A DNA stretch of 64,000 bases from Gonatopus flavifemur (lineage: Eukaryota > Arthropoda > Insecta > Hymenoptera > Dryinidae): contig JAFFJZ010000016.1 of assembly GCA_018340375.1 (NCBI GenBank), positions 4,099,372-4,163,371 on the forward strand, in the 5' to 3' direction. The notes beneath the pieces are model-generated. The model was not told the origin of the DNA. It saw only the letters and a program-made list of their open reading frames with translations, and did not search any database. The stretch's first letter is position 1, and each line of letters starts with the position of its first letter. Below, one piece after another: positions 44,086 to 54,582 of the stretch. The translations under genes and the position numbers were made by a program.

Positions 44086-46190
44086 ATATTTTGGAGACAT
44101 ACTGACTGATGACAATTGATTTACAGGTTATCATGGAGAAACCGTGATTTGGGAAAACACAATTCTCACGTCATCGGTTTCTGTCTTTGTTCTATAACAG
44201 CTCTCCGAAGTAGAAATACCCCGTGCTGATTCTCAATGATGTCGGAGTCCGGCCAATCCTTTCGAGTGAGAAAAATTGGAACACGATTGTCAATCGAGAT
44301 CTATTCGGATGTTACTGAACTGTCCAATTCCCTGGGAGAATTCTGATATTCGTTGCCATCCATCGCTTGAACCCGAATACAATATGACCGAAGAATTGGT
44401 CCCAACTCTCCAAAAGTCGTACAAATAAGACGACAGTCTGCATGGATGGTCACTTGGAGACATCTCCCGAGAGTAGGATCAGTCATCCCAGGTTTTTTGA
44501 ACGATCACTGGATGAATATCGATGGCGTGGAACATTCGCGGACAAATAGAGTCCACCAAGGGGTAGTTTTGAGGACGTTCCTCAAATTGAGTGGTGGATT
44601 CAAGGACAGTGAGTCCCGAATCTGTGGCAGATTCGCGGACTCCATTGGTTGAGGCCTAACTACTCATGAATCAAATATTGAAGATTGCGGAAATGGTTTT
44701 AGAATACATCTCCGATCATCCAAAAATGGATTATAAAATGCTCTCCAATGTTCACCCATGAATGTTCGATTCCTCAACCGATTCCGTAAGACCATCTACA
44801 CTGTGAGACGGATTCTCAAACATCATGCATGATCCTTTATCGCATGTCATATTCTCATATTGAATTCGATATTTTGGTTCTTGAGTTCGATATGAATGTT
44901 GAACTTCCGAACTTTCTTTCTGAAATGTAGGGATTGTTCCATCAATGCAACGACCTTGTTATTGGAATTAGGCAGACCATCCTGCACACAAGGAAAGTAT
45001 CTTCCAACAAAGAGAATTATATTATTGAATCCAATATTCTATTTTGAAATCCAATGAAATGTTCGTGCGAGAAACTTGATGATATTCTTATGGAGGTTCA
45101 CGCAGATTCTTCTAACGGTGTACTGAAACTGTGTTCCAAGATTCCGTGGGATTTGCACCTTCATTCCGTCCGCTCCGACATTTCGTCAGAATTTGTCCGG
45201 AACAATAGGAACAGGTGCGTTTGAGGTATTCACGCAGATAAATTTTGAAGACATACTGATTGGTGACAATTGATTTACAGGTCATAATGGAAAAACCACG
45301 ATTCGAGAAAACACATTTCTCACGTAATCGGTTTCTGTGTTTGTTCTATAGCAGCTTTTCGAGATACAAATACCCTGTGCAGAATCTGAATGATGTCGGA
45401 GTCTGGCTAATCCCTTCGAATAAGAAAATTTGAAACATCATCGTCAATCAAGATCTATTCAGATGTTACTGAACTGTCATATTCCCTGGGGGGATTCTGA
45501 TATTCGGTGCCGTCCATCGCGTGAACCCGAATGCAATATCACCGGAGAATTGGTCCCAACTTTCCAAAAGTCGTACAAATAAGACGACAGTCTGCATGGA
45601 TTGTCACTTGGGGAAATTCCCCGGAAGTAGGATCAGTCATTCAAAGTTCTCTCAACGATCACTGGATGAGTATCGATGGAATGGTATCGCCTTCAAAAAG
45701 TGGAACATTCGCGGACAAAGAAAGTATACCAAGGGGTAGTTTCGAGGACTTTTCCTAAATTGAGTGGTGGATTTGAGGACCGTAAGTCCCCAATTTCCGG
45801 CAGTCTCGCGGACTCCATTGGATTAGCTCTAACTATTTAGGAATTAAATATTGATGAACGCGCAGATGGTTTTGAAAAAGTTGCGTTCAGAAAGTTCATG
45901 TAGTTCCACAGACATATCGACGGGAACAATTGATCCACAAATTGGAATGAAGAAACCGCGATTTGGCAGAACACAATTTCAATGTAATCGATTCCCATCT
46001 TTGGGCAAAGAGATTTTTCGCTTCCAAAGCAATCTCCCGTGCTTATTCAAAATGATGTCTGGAAGTGGATAATCACTCTCATTCGGAAGAATGAAGCATC
46101 ATTATCAATCAAGATCCCTTTGGATGATATTTCATGTTTGGATGTTCGGTTTTTGTTGGAGAATGTGGGATTCGATTTCGAATAAGCATT

Positions 46191-46529
46191 CCTGCTCAAC
46201 TTTCGCACGGACATGACGTCACTCAAATCGCGAAATCTATTGATTTCCCATATGTAATACTTGACTGATCCTTCCATTCCTCAATTGTTTGGGAATCCAG
46301 CAAATTTCCAAAGGCAGGGATACCTCGTGATCTGACTTAAAGAATGGTGATGGATTCAAAAGTCAGAAATATGGTACTTCCGAGGTATTTGGATTTTTCA
46401 AAAAATGCTCATATCTCCGGATCTAAGGATCAGATCTAGATATTCCGGATGAAAATTCTTCCAGAATTTCATCAAGAATCTGCTCTCAGAAAAGTGTACG
46501 GCAATTTTGAATCACCCAGTATATATAAA
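46191..46529. other. Unassigned sequence between array and DD41D copy 2
   Basis: No gene. Phrases such as AAAATGCTCATATCTCCGG and TTTTGAATCACCCAG resemble inner parts of mariner-type TIR elements, so it may be an old fragment of one. Confidence 0.4.
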
Positions 46530-47282
46530 CAGGGTGTCCCATTGTAATTTTTATATCGGAATAACTCAAAAACAAGGAGTTTTGGAGGAAAATGTTTCGA
46601 ACAAAAGTTGTGAGATTCCGAGGGGGGCATCTGATGGTGACCTTGACTTTGCCTCGGATCTCAACTTCAAGGTCATTCAGAGGTCAACTTTTGTTTCTTA
46701 AATAAAATCCCCTATTTTTGACTGCAGATTCAGATTTGACGTTGAAAAACAAGAAACTTTTGTCTGAATCATTCTTCCGAATTCCGCACAGATGGCGCTC
46801 TAATCGATAAAAAATAAGTTTAATGAAACACTCGTATTGCTTCCTGTGTAAAACGACATTTAACTCTCCAGTGTTCTTTTTCAGCTTCTGAGGATTACCG
46901 TCGCCATTAGAGTTTGATTTGATTTGATTTGATTTGATTTATTTTACGGGCTAAGACGCCCTTTAGGTACAAAAGTATGTAAACAATATCATGGCGGTTA
47001 ACAAAAGAAAATTTTCAAATAAAGTACTAAAAAGTAAATTACAATAAGACACGGTGTAAATTATCACGAACCTTGAAGTATAGATATGGAATAATACATA
47101 AATTATAATCTCACACTCTTCTTAGAGAAAGCCTTCTGGGCCGATTTCTTAAAGATTGATACTGACCCCGAAAAGAAATCAAGATCATCTTTATATGAGT
47201 TTGCCAAGCAACAGATGCGGTTGACTGGATCAGAATAAAAATAATGTGAAGTGAACATCGGAATATTGAAAAGCGAAGGCTT

Positions 47283-49959
47283 TCATAGAGTTCTAGATGG
47301 TACATTGAAGTTTAAAAGAGAGAGTAGTTCAGGACAGCTGATTTGACCATTAATGATTTTGAAAATGAAAACGAGATCGTCAACCAACCTACGAGCTTCA
47401 AGCGTGGTCATGTCAAACGATCTCATTAACGGTCCATAATCATGGCAGGACACGGTCATGGGAGTGAAATTTTTAAAAGCTAAGAAACGCAAAAACTTGT
47501 GCTGAACTCTCTCAATCAGTTTACAATATTTATCTTGGTGAGGCGACCAGATCTGGGACGCATATTCTAAATTAGGTCTGACAAGAGCATTGTATAGTGC
47601 CAAGAGTGTTGAGGGTTCTTTGAAGTCTTTAGACATACGCTTCAGAAATCCGAGTTGCTTCATAGCCGTATTAACCATATTTTGATAATGCAAAGTGAAA
47701 TTGAACTTAGAATCAATTATAGTTCCTAAATCATGCATACTCTGAACAACCTCTAAGCTAGACCCGTTCAATTCATATGAGAACATGACTGGTTGCATCT
47801 TACGCGAAAGTCTCATTACTTTACACTCCGATATATTCAGTTGCAGTTTATTCAAGGCACACCATGACTCCGGCCTATGCAAATCGGATTGTAATGCGAT
47901 GACATCAGCGTATGATAAGATTCTCAAGAATAATTTCAAATCATCCGCGAAAAGTAAAAATTTAACATGCTTGAAATTGTCACCAATATCATTAATAAAT
48001 GAAATAAATAGCAATGGGCCTAAATGCGACCCTTGCGGAACACCTGATTGTACATTGATAGACCTTGAGATGAAATTCTTAACCTTAACAGTTTGAGTTC
48101 TATTCGTAAGATAGCTTCTCATCCAATTAAGAATATTTCCACGGAAACCAAGGCGGTATAATTTAGATAAGAGAATATTATGATCTACAGTATCAAAGGC
48201 TTTTGTGAAATCAGTATAAACTGTATCTACCTGACCGTTATTATCCAAAACTCTTGATACATAGTTACAATAAATAGCCAAGTTGGTGATAGTTGAACGA
48301 CCAGGCATAAAACCATGTTGCATATCCGAAATGACGCCAGAAAACAGTGGAGATATTATATCAGTTACCAAGCTTTCAAATAGTTTGGGAATTGCACTTA
48401 TGATAGATATTGGCCTGTAATTTTTCACATCTGCTCTGCAACCAGCCTTAAAAATCGGCGAGACCAAACTATTTTTCCAGCGGGTAGGAAAATGACCAGA
48501 AGATAAGGAGGCGTTGAAAATCAACCACAGTGGTCGTGATAATATGTAGCTGCAGGATTTCAAAACAAAGGGAATCCATCATCGCCAGGACCCTTATTGA
48601 TATGCAAAGAGTTGATTCCCATAAGCACCGTTCCAATGTTAATATAGAGATCAGAGATATCCAAATCAGAATTGGATTCTAAATTAGGAGTCAGATCATT
48701 GTGAGAAACATAAACAGACTCAAAGTGAGCAGCGAACAAGTCAACAATTTCACGCCCAGAGGTAACTGAGATTCCATCCATAACCATTTTACCCGGAATA
48801 CCATTGTCGGGTAGACGAGAATTTACATAGTTCCAAAAGCCTTTGATACTATGAGGAATTTGCAATTCCGTTGAGCGAACATAATCATTATAACACTTAT
48901 CCACTAATTTTTTACATTGAGCACGCAAATCAGAGAAAACATGATAATCTTGTATCCGATTATATTTCTTATACATACAATGTGCTCCTTTTCGGCACGT
49001 ATCAGATCGATCAACTGTTTAGAAAACCATCTAGGGTATTTGGAATCACGAGAATAATATTTAGGAACGTACAAATCAATTGCGTAATTCATAATCTCAT
49101 ACAAACACTCAACCGCATCATCAATAGTCAAAACACTAAGTAATGAATCCCAAGGGATTTGATTGAAAAAATTTCGAATTGTAGTATAATCACCCAAATT
49201 GAAATTATAACGAAAAATATTATCTCGCGGAAGATAATTAATTGAAACCACATCCAGTATAGAAAGAAGAGGTGGATGATATTTATCACAGGTGAGAAGA
49301 GACTCAGCAGGTAATGTTGTCACTACAGAACTGTCATTTGTAAATAACAGATCAAGCATAATACCAAAATCATTACATATATCATTCTTCAAGGATAAAT
49401 TTGAGAAGTTAAAATATTCACAGACAAATTGTATCGACTGCACTTCATTACATGTTGCACCGGGAATTATGTCACATGATAAATTTGCACTAGTTAAACG
49501 CCAAGAAGCATGTGGTAGATTATAATCACCATATAGATAAAAAGAGAGATCCTGATTGGCACTCAGAATAGCTTCCACACTCTTACAATGATCTTCATAA
49601 AGATGCGCAGATGATGATGGCGGAATATAGACGGCTCCAAAAATCGATTCCGAAGAACCCATCCTGACTTTTATAAACAAATGTTCAACATTTGAGTGCT
49701 CATCGATTAATTCAGAACTCGGAATGCCATTTTTCACTGCTATCAAGACTCCTCCTCCCCTCTCACAATGACTAGTCAGTAGAGATCTATCCTTTCTGTA
49801 TACAGTGTAACCGTGCGAGCCGATTTCCGTTGATAAAATTTCATCAGAAAGCCAAGTTTCCGATAAAATGATGATGTCATAGCGATCGACAGAGGCTGTG
49901 ACTGCACAATGAAGCGCATTTAGTTCAGTACGAAGGCCGCGGACATTTTGATAGTACAC
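47283..49959 (-). pseudogene. CR1/jockey-group LINE ORF2: endonuclease and reverse transcriptase, two frameshifts
   Basis: Minus-strand blocks run 49959-48904, 48976-48560 and 48563-47283. The first is the apurinic-type endonuclease: QNVRGLRTEL, ILSETWLSDE, RGGGVLIAVK, YLYGDYNLPHASW, MLDLLFTND, and CDKYHPPLL at the usual SDHxP position. The second is the linker (WNYVNSRLPDNG, INKGPGDDG). The third is the RT: NYRPISIISAIPKLFESLV, GFMPGRSTI, VYTDFTKAFDTVDHNILL with the first Asp, SGVPQGSHLGPLLF, and the FADD site in LLFADDLKLF. It ends with the thumb and C-terminal region around NLEYASQIWSPHQ. Frame changes near 48940 and 48560 disable it. All catalytic residues of the RT are still encoded. Confidence 0.9.
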
Positions 49960-49970
49960 TCAAGGGCGGG

Positions 49971-50801
49971 TTACAGGTTTTTCTGTGATGATGAGTGACG
50001 AGTCTTATTTATTGGAACAATTTTCGGTACACCATTTACATATCTAATCGTCCGAGATGGATCGTTTAGGTCTTTCAGACGATCCCGGAGACTGTTTAAG
50101 TGAGCCCGTTGACGAGGAGTACTATCAAGAGAAAATTTCACCGGACCCCTGTAGGCAGACTTCCCTCTGATGATATCCAATGGCGTACTGCTGGAGGGGA
50201 AAGTCACACATAAGGGACGAATTTTGTTTTTATCACTATTGGGTCTGCCTATACGACGAATATGTATACCGTCATAGGAGTCAGGTTTAATTTCCGATAG
50301 GACTTTTTTAACCTCAGCAGTCTCAGAAGGCCCCGATGAGCCCTTCTCAGAAATATTAAACATAATGATATTGAATGATCGACTCCGCCGATCCTCCAGT
50401 TCACTGGAAAATTCTTCTTCGTCAAGTGAAGTCTTTGAAAGATCATTGCCATTAGATCTACCAGTTTCAAGCATAGAAACTCTCGTATTCAAATTAGAAA
50501 CTGTGGTCGTCAATTCATCGATTCTAGCATTGAATTTATTTAATTTGTCATTTAAAACAGAAATTTCACTTTTGATAATCGCACGAATGTTTGACAACAA
50601 CACAGAGTCACATTCCTCGCTTTGTAGAGATGACAGAGCAGGTGTTCTCAACGTCTCACAATCTAATAAAATTCCAGTATGCCATGGATGATTAGTTCTG
50701 ATCAAACACGAAGTTCCAGGATGAGGAACGATGCCACAGGAGCTACAAGAAACTGGATCCTTGACGGATTTGGTGCACCCCTTGCAGATTGTAGCAGGCA
50801 T
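49971..50801 (-). CDS. LINE ORF1 protein with PHD-like zinc finger and coiled coil
   Basis: An RNA-binding chaperone-type ORF1 just upstream of ORF2 (11 bases separate the frames). The likely start is the ATG of MPATICKGCTKSV; an open extension upstream adds 32 residues of hydrophobic, unconserved sequence. A PHD-like Cys/His finger follows at once (CKGC, CSSCG, HPGTSC). Then comes a helical stretch with heptad-like Leu/Ile (about residues 70-115: IRAIIKSEISVLNDKLNKFN), and a C-terminal domain with FNIIMFNISE and IHIRRIGRPN that looks like the nucleic-acid-binding part of such proteins. The frame is intact over about 276 codons although ORF2 is broken. A PHD finger in ORF1 is known from CR1-related LINEs. 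Confidence 0.82.
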   Translation of the reverse strand: MPATICKGCTKSVKDPVSCSSCGIVPHPGTSCLIRTNHPWHTGILLDCETLRTPALSSLQSEECDSVLLSNIRAIIKSEISVLNDKLNKFNARIDELTTTVSNLNTRVSMLETGRSNGNDLSKTSLDEEEFSSELEDRRSRSFNIIMFNISEKGSSGPSETAEVKKVLSEIKPDSYDGIHIRRIGRPNSDKNKIRPLCVTFPSSSTPLDIIRGKSAYRGPVKFSLDSTPRQRAHLNSLRDRLKDLNDPSRTIRYVNGVPKIVPINKTRHSSSQKNL

Positions 50802-51548
50802 TATCAGAATGAAAGAAAAATAGCAGAAGGAGAGTATACGTTGAGAACACTGAGCAATGAAGTGATACACACAAAAACGTATATGTGTAGCGGCCACACG
50901 AATCCACTCACACCGAGAGATGTAGATAGAGCCGACGTATACACAGATTCAATGTATACCAGAATATAATATCATCGATGAAGTTTAATTTCCAATTCAA
51001 ATGCAAAAATTAACGCACAGACTGCACTGGAGGTTCTGTTATGCACGGTCATAGACACTTCGTTAGATAAGGAGAGCACATGCGAAAACACACCACCAAT
51101 ACTGAAGAACGACACTTGAATAATTCAAAAAACTGCGGACAATAGTTTTGTGACCGAATACTTAGGACGCCATTTTGAAGTTACCCAATGTGCACCACGA
51201 GGAGGTTGAGCGATCGGATCTTGCACATCTTTGTGACCCTGAAAATTTGATGAAACCCCATAAGTAAAAATCCAAAGTGGTAAGATCCGCAGACCTAGCT
51301 GGGATTTTCCATCGACCAATATTGACAATTATGTCTGTTCGTAGTACCATTACTGTGAATTGTTGCCAAACATGAGTACACATAAATACTTGTGTTTATC
51401 ATGAACAAGAAAGTTCATACTGGAGCATCGCTTACAAACATGAGTGAAACGGAATGTTTCATATCCTTCATTCATTCACAAATTCTTTTCGATATACGAT
51501 TCAAACCTGAAGAAGATCTTTGATCAGTGTTGTGAAGGTCTCAATACC

Positions 51549-52808
51549 ATGAATTATCCTTGGGGTGGAATACTTGATATTCTCCTCATACTAGGAGAAT
51601 GTCGACGTAATTACGCTGCAGCATCAAGATTGTATGGAGAGAGGTATCCAAAAAGACGCTAGCCTTCACTTCAGGCGATACGCTCAATAGGAAGACGAGT
51701 TAGAAGAATGAATATCCCACGAGTCAGAAGGCGTTATGATGGAAATCGTATGGATGCACGCTCAGTAGCCGCTTTAGGAATGGTGCACCTGAATCCTCAC
51801 GTTAGTACAAGAGAAATCCAGCACCAATTAGGTATCCCGAAATCAAGGGCACACCGCATACTAAGATCTGGTAAATATCATCCTCACCACATTACATTGG
51901 TGCAAGCATTAAGTGAAGATGATCTTAGACATAGGGTTGAATTCGGTCAATGGGCCTCGGAGCAACCGCCTGGTTTTCCCAATTACGTGATGTTCAGTGA
52001 TGAGGCAACATTTCGCAGTAACGGTGTTATGAACAGACATAATTGTCATTATTGGTCAATTGAAAATCGCAGATGGCAACGACAAGTTGAGGATGTGTGG
52101 TGTGGGATTTTGAATGGTCAGATCATTAGTCCTTATTCCTTCCAACATACTGTTAGGAAGGAAGATGATCTGCAATTGATTCGGGACAAATTACCAAGGA
52201 TGTTGGAAGATGTAGATCAGGGGGCATAATCTCAAATGCAACATTCTCAAACGGATTCCAGCGCTGCCGTACGGTAGTACAGTGAATTATTCGCCATAGA
52301 TACAACTAACACAAACAATGAACAAATCACACCGATTTTCGAATTAGTGTTAGTGTATGCATGTAAAATAGTTCACTGTACTACCGTATGGCGGCGCTGA
52401 AATCCGTTTGAAAATTTTCTATTCGAGATTATGCCCCCTGATGTAGATCTCTACACACGGAACAGGATGTAGCTTCGACATGATGGGGCGCCACCTCATA
52501 ACGCTGCAATTAACAGAAATTTCTTAAACGCATCTTACCCACACAGATGGATTGGTCGCGGTGGATACATTGCCTGGCGAGCTAGGTCTCCGGATCTTAC
52601 CCCTTTGGATTTCTACTTATGCGGTTTCATCAAAGATGTAGTCTATGAAAGACCACCAACGACCAGAGATGACATGAAACGCCGAATACGAACTGTCTGC
52701 CGAACAATTCCACGTCATGTGCTTTTGTCGTTAGAACCACATTTTCAGACACGAATTAGGTTATGCCAACAGGTCAACGGTGCAAATATCGGACATTTGA
52801 TACGGTGA
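51549..52808 (+). pseudogene. DD41D transposase, copy 2, broken by stops, a deletion and a MITE
   Basis: The gene corresponds to the intact one at 34250-35299. It begins MNYPWGGILDILLI, meets a TAG at 51661, and continues through STREIQHQLGIPKSRAHRIL and FSDEATF. It then has a deletion of about 7 codons before VWCGILNGQ. At 52218-52440 a MITE is inserted. After it the frame reads M*LRHDGAPPHNAA, a Trp codon having become TAG, then ARSPDLTPLDFYLCG and the C-terminus to the TGA at 52806-52808. The three catalytic Asp are still encoded but the gene cannot produce a complete protein. Confidence 0.92.
52218..52440. mobile_element. 223-bp hAT-like MITE with exact 8-bp target duplication
   Basis: CAGGGGGCATAATCTC at the left mirrors GAGATTATGCCCCCTG at the right. 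Arms extend about 75 bp with CAAACGGATTCCAGCGC and ACGGTAGTACAGTGAA blocks. ATGTAGAT is duplicated exactly at 52210-52217 and 52441-52448. The other copy of the host gene (near 34612) has a single ATGTTGAT there. CAG-type ends plus an 8-bp duplication fit hAT. Confidence 0.95.
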
Positions 52809-53326
52809 ATCTTCATACATATTGCAGAGCGTTTGTCGTGAAAAATTACACACCTCTACAGTCCAGACAATCGGCCCTTTCCAGGGCCACAAAGATGTGC
52901 AAAATCCGATCGCCCAACCTCCTCGTGGTGCACATTGGGTAACTCTTATCGCGACGGTAATCCTCAGAAGCTGAAAAAAAACACTGGAGAGTTAAGTGTC
53001 GTTTTACACAGAAAGCAATACGAGTGTTTCATAAAACTCATTTTTTATCGATTAGAGCGCCATCTGTGTGGAATTCGGAAGAATGATTCAGACAAAAGTT
53101 CCTTGTTTTTCAACGTCAAATCTGAATCTGCAGTCAAAAATAGGGGATTCCATTCAAGAAACAAAAGTTGACCTCTGAATGACCTCGAAGTTGAGATCCG
53201 AGGCCAAAGTCAAGGTCACTATCAGATGTCGCCCTCGGAATCCCACAACTTTTGTTCGAAACATTTTCCTCCAAAACTCCTCGTTTTTGAGTTATTCCAA
53301 TATAAAAATTAAAATGGGACAACCTG

Positions 53327-53328
53327 TA

Positions 53329-53369
<41 letters not shown>

Positions 53370-53374
53370 GCATT
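53327..53374. repeat. (TA)n microsatellite between two elements
   Basis: About 35 bases of alternating TA lie between the right end of the DD41D element and the left TIR of the next element. Confidence 0.9.
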
Positions 53375-54037
53375 TCCATTACTTTTCGACGAGAGTGTGC
53401 GCGCTCACATCGCCGATTCCGCTCATGATTTTTCATACGAAAGTAGGTACTGAAAGTAGGTTGAATCCTAATTTTTAGCCAAAAATTTTCAAAACTGTGG
53501 GAGTGGTCATTTTTCAAAGTTTCAAAATCGGTCTTTTTTTAGGGATTTTCGATCATTTTTTTCTCAGGGCGTGTTCAATCAAATGACTTCGCTGAACCCG
53601 CATCTTCTGCGTTGGAATGTTTATTTTCTCGACAAAGTTTTCCCCTCCATGTACTCTGAAGTCCCTTGTTTTCACATTCAATTATACAGATACGAATTTG
53701 TGGAAATTGATAAATTTTCAATGGTCTGGCAAATTGACAATTTACAATCAATCGAGTTCCAAGTCGCGTCAAAATGTCCATCTTCGATCACACTTTTCAA
53801 ACTTTTATGAGGAATTTGAATCGGTCGAATATGAACGGAGCTATGAGCCTCCAAATATGTCGCGTTTTGAGAAAATCGTCATTTTCATACCATCGAAACT
53901 TTCCTCTCGGAACTTCGGTTTGCTTGAAATTAACAGGAAAGTTGCTTCAATATGACCTCAAAAAGCCCTGGAAACTTCAAGTTTGGAATCGAGCTTGGAA
54001 CTGAGTTATGAATTTTCAAACATCCCGAAAATTGCAT

Positions 54038-54582
54038 TATTTCAAATATTCTCCGTGAACAATTTCTCATACATCTAATGGATTATTCACTTGTTTTGTC
54101 ATTCAACGTTTACAAAAAAACGAGCTGAAGAAACGTTGCTTGGAGTTCCAGATAGACACACCCAAGAAATAAACAACGCTTATGCATCGAGAATTTCAAG
54201 TTTCAATATTAAAATAACAAAGAACTGGATGTAGAATGATGAAACATTCGAAGACCTCATATTATCTTCACAAAATAAATTTGAACAATGCAAAACTGTT
54301 AGTGAAAAAAATCCAAATATTTACGTTATTACCACTATCATGGCAATTCAAACGAGTTCAGCAATATTTTGATTGTACCCAATATATGTTCCAAGCATCC
54401 AGGAAGTCAAAAGTACAGAATGGGACGATAAAGTTTGATACATGTATCAGTTCTCCTTAGGATTATGCGATAGTGAAATTTGATTAGATTGCATCTCATC
54501 AATTTTATTCGAATTTATAAGTCCCAAATTTATTTTTGATCCGAATCATAAAAATGAAAAATATTGAATTCCATTTCAGGTA
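54038..54582. other. Region between left TIR and first transposase block
   Basis: AT-rich, no motif-bearing ORF. It ends in TTCCATTTCAG just before the first recognisable coding block, so it may contain a 5' exon and an intron of the transposase gene. Confidence 0.4.

Larger units (their letters stand above)
39890..46190. repeat. Tandem array of diverged units of about 1.17 kb
   Basis: A landmark phrase (GGCAGATTCGCGGACTCCATT and close variants, followed by TTAGTTGAGCCCTAAC) recurs near 40010, 40696, 41862, 43353, 44626 and 45802. Other landmarks keep the same order in each unit: a GGAACATTCGCGGACA block, TCTCCGATCAT, GTTCACCCATGAATG, GATTCCGTGAGACCA, GGAACAGGTGCGTTTGAG, TTTTGGAGACATACTGA, and GTTACTGAACTGTC. 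Intervals of about 1166-1176 recur; the longer ones are explained by inserts of 488 bp (42187-42674) and about 115 bp (43971-44085), and the first unit is shorter and more diverged. No frame stays open across units. The origin is unknown. Confidence 0.85.
46915..51168 (-). mobile_element. CR1/jockey-group LINE with (TCAAA)n tail
   Basis: On the minus strand the element ends in repeats of TCAAA (seen as TTTGA at 46913-46940). It carries ORF1 and ORF2 in order. The flanks GCCATTAGAGTT (46903-46914) and GCCATTTTGAAGTT (51169-51182) are imperfect copies of the sequence that is single in DD41D copy 1, i.e. an aged target duplication of about 12-14 bp. Pentanucleotide-type tails are usual in CR1-related clades; the exact clade is not settled. 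Confidence 0.88.
46530..53326. mobile_element. DD41D mariner-like composite element, copy 2, split by a LINE and a MITE
   Basis: The left end CAGGGTGTCCCATTGTAATT and the right end ending in AAAATGGGACAACCTG are the termini of the 33732-36051 element. The left arm runs to about 46914, resumes at about 51169 after the LINE, then carries the inverted transposase fragment. The transposase is on the plus strand here, opposite to copy 1 in the window but identical in internal layout. With inserts removed the element is about 2.3 kb, like copy 1. Confidence 0.9.

Noticed and set aside
39890..46190. Array units as alternative exons of a Dscam-like gene
   Set aside because: The spacing and repetition look tempting, but no frame stays open in all units, no conserved splice-site pair was found, and shared frames contain stops at the same place.
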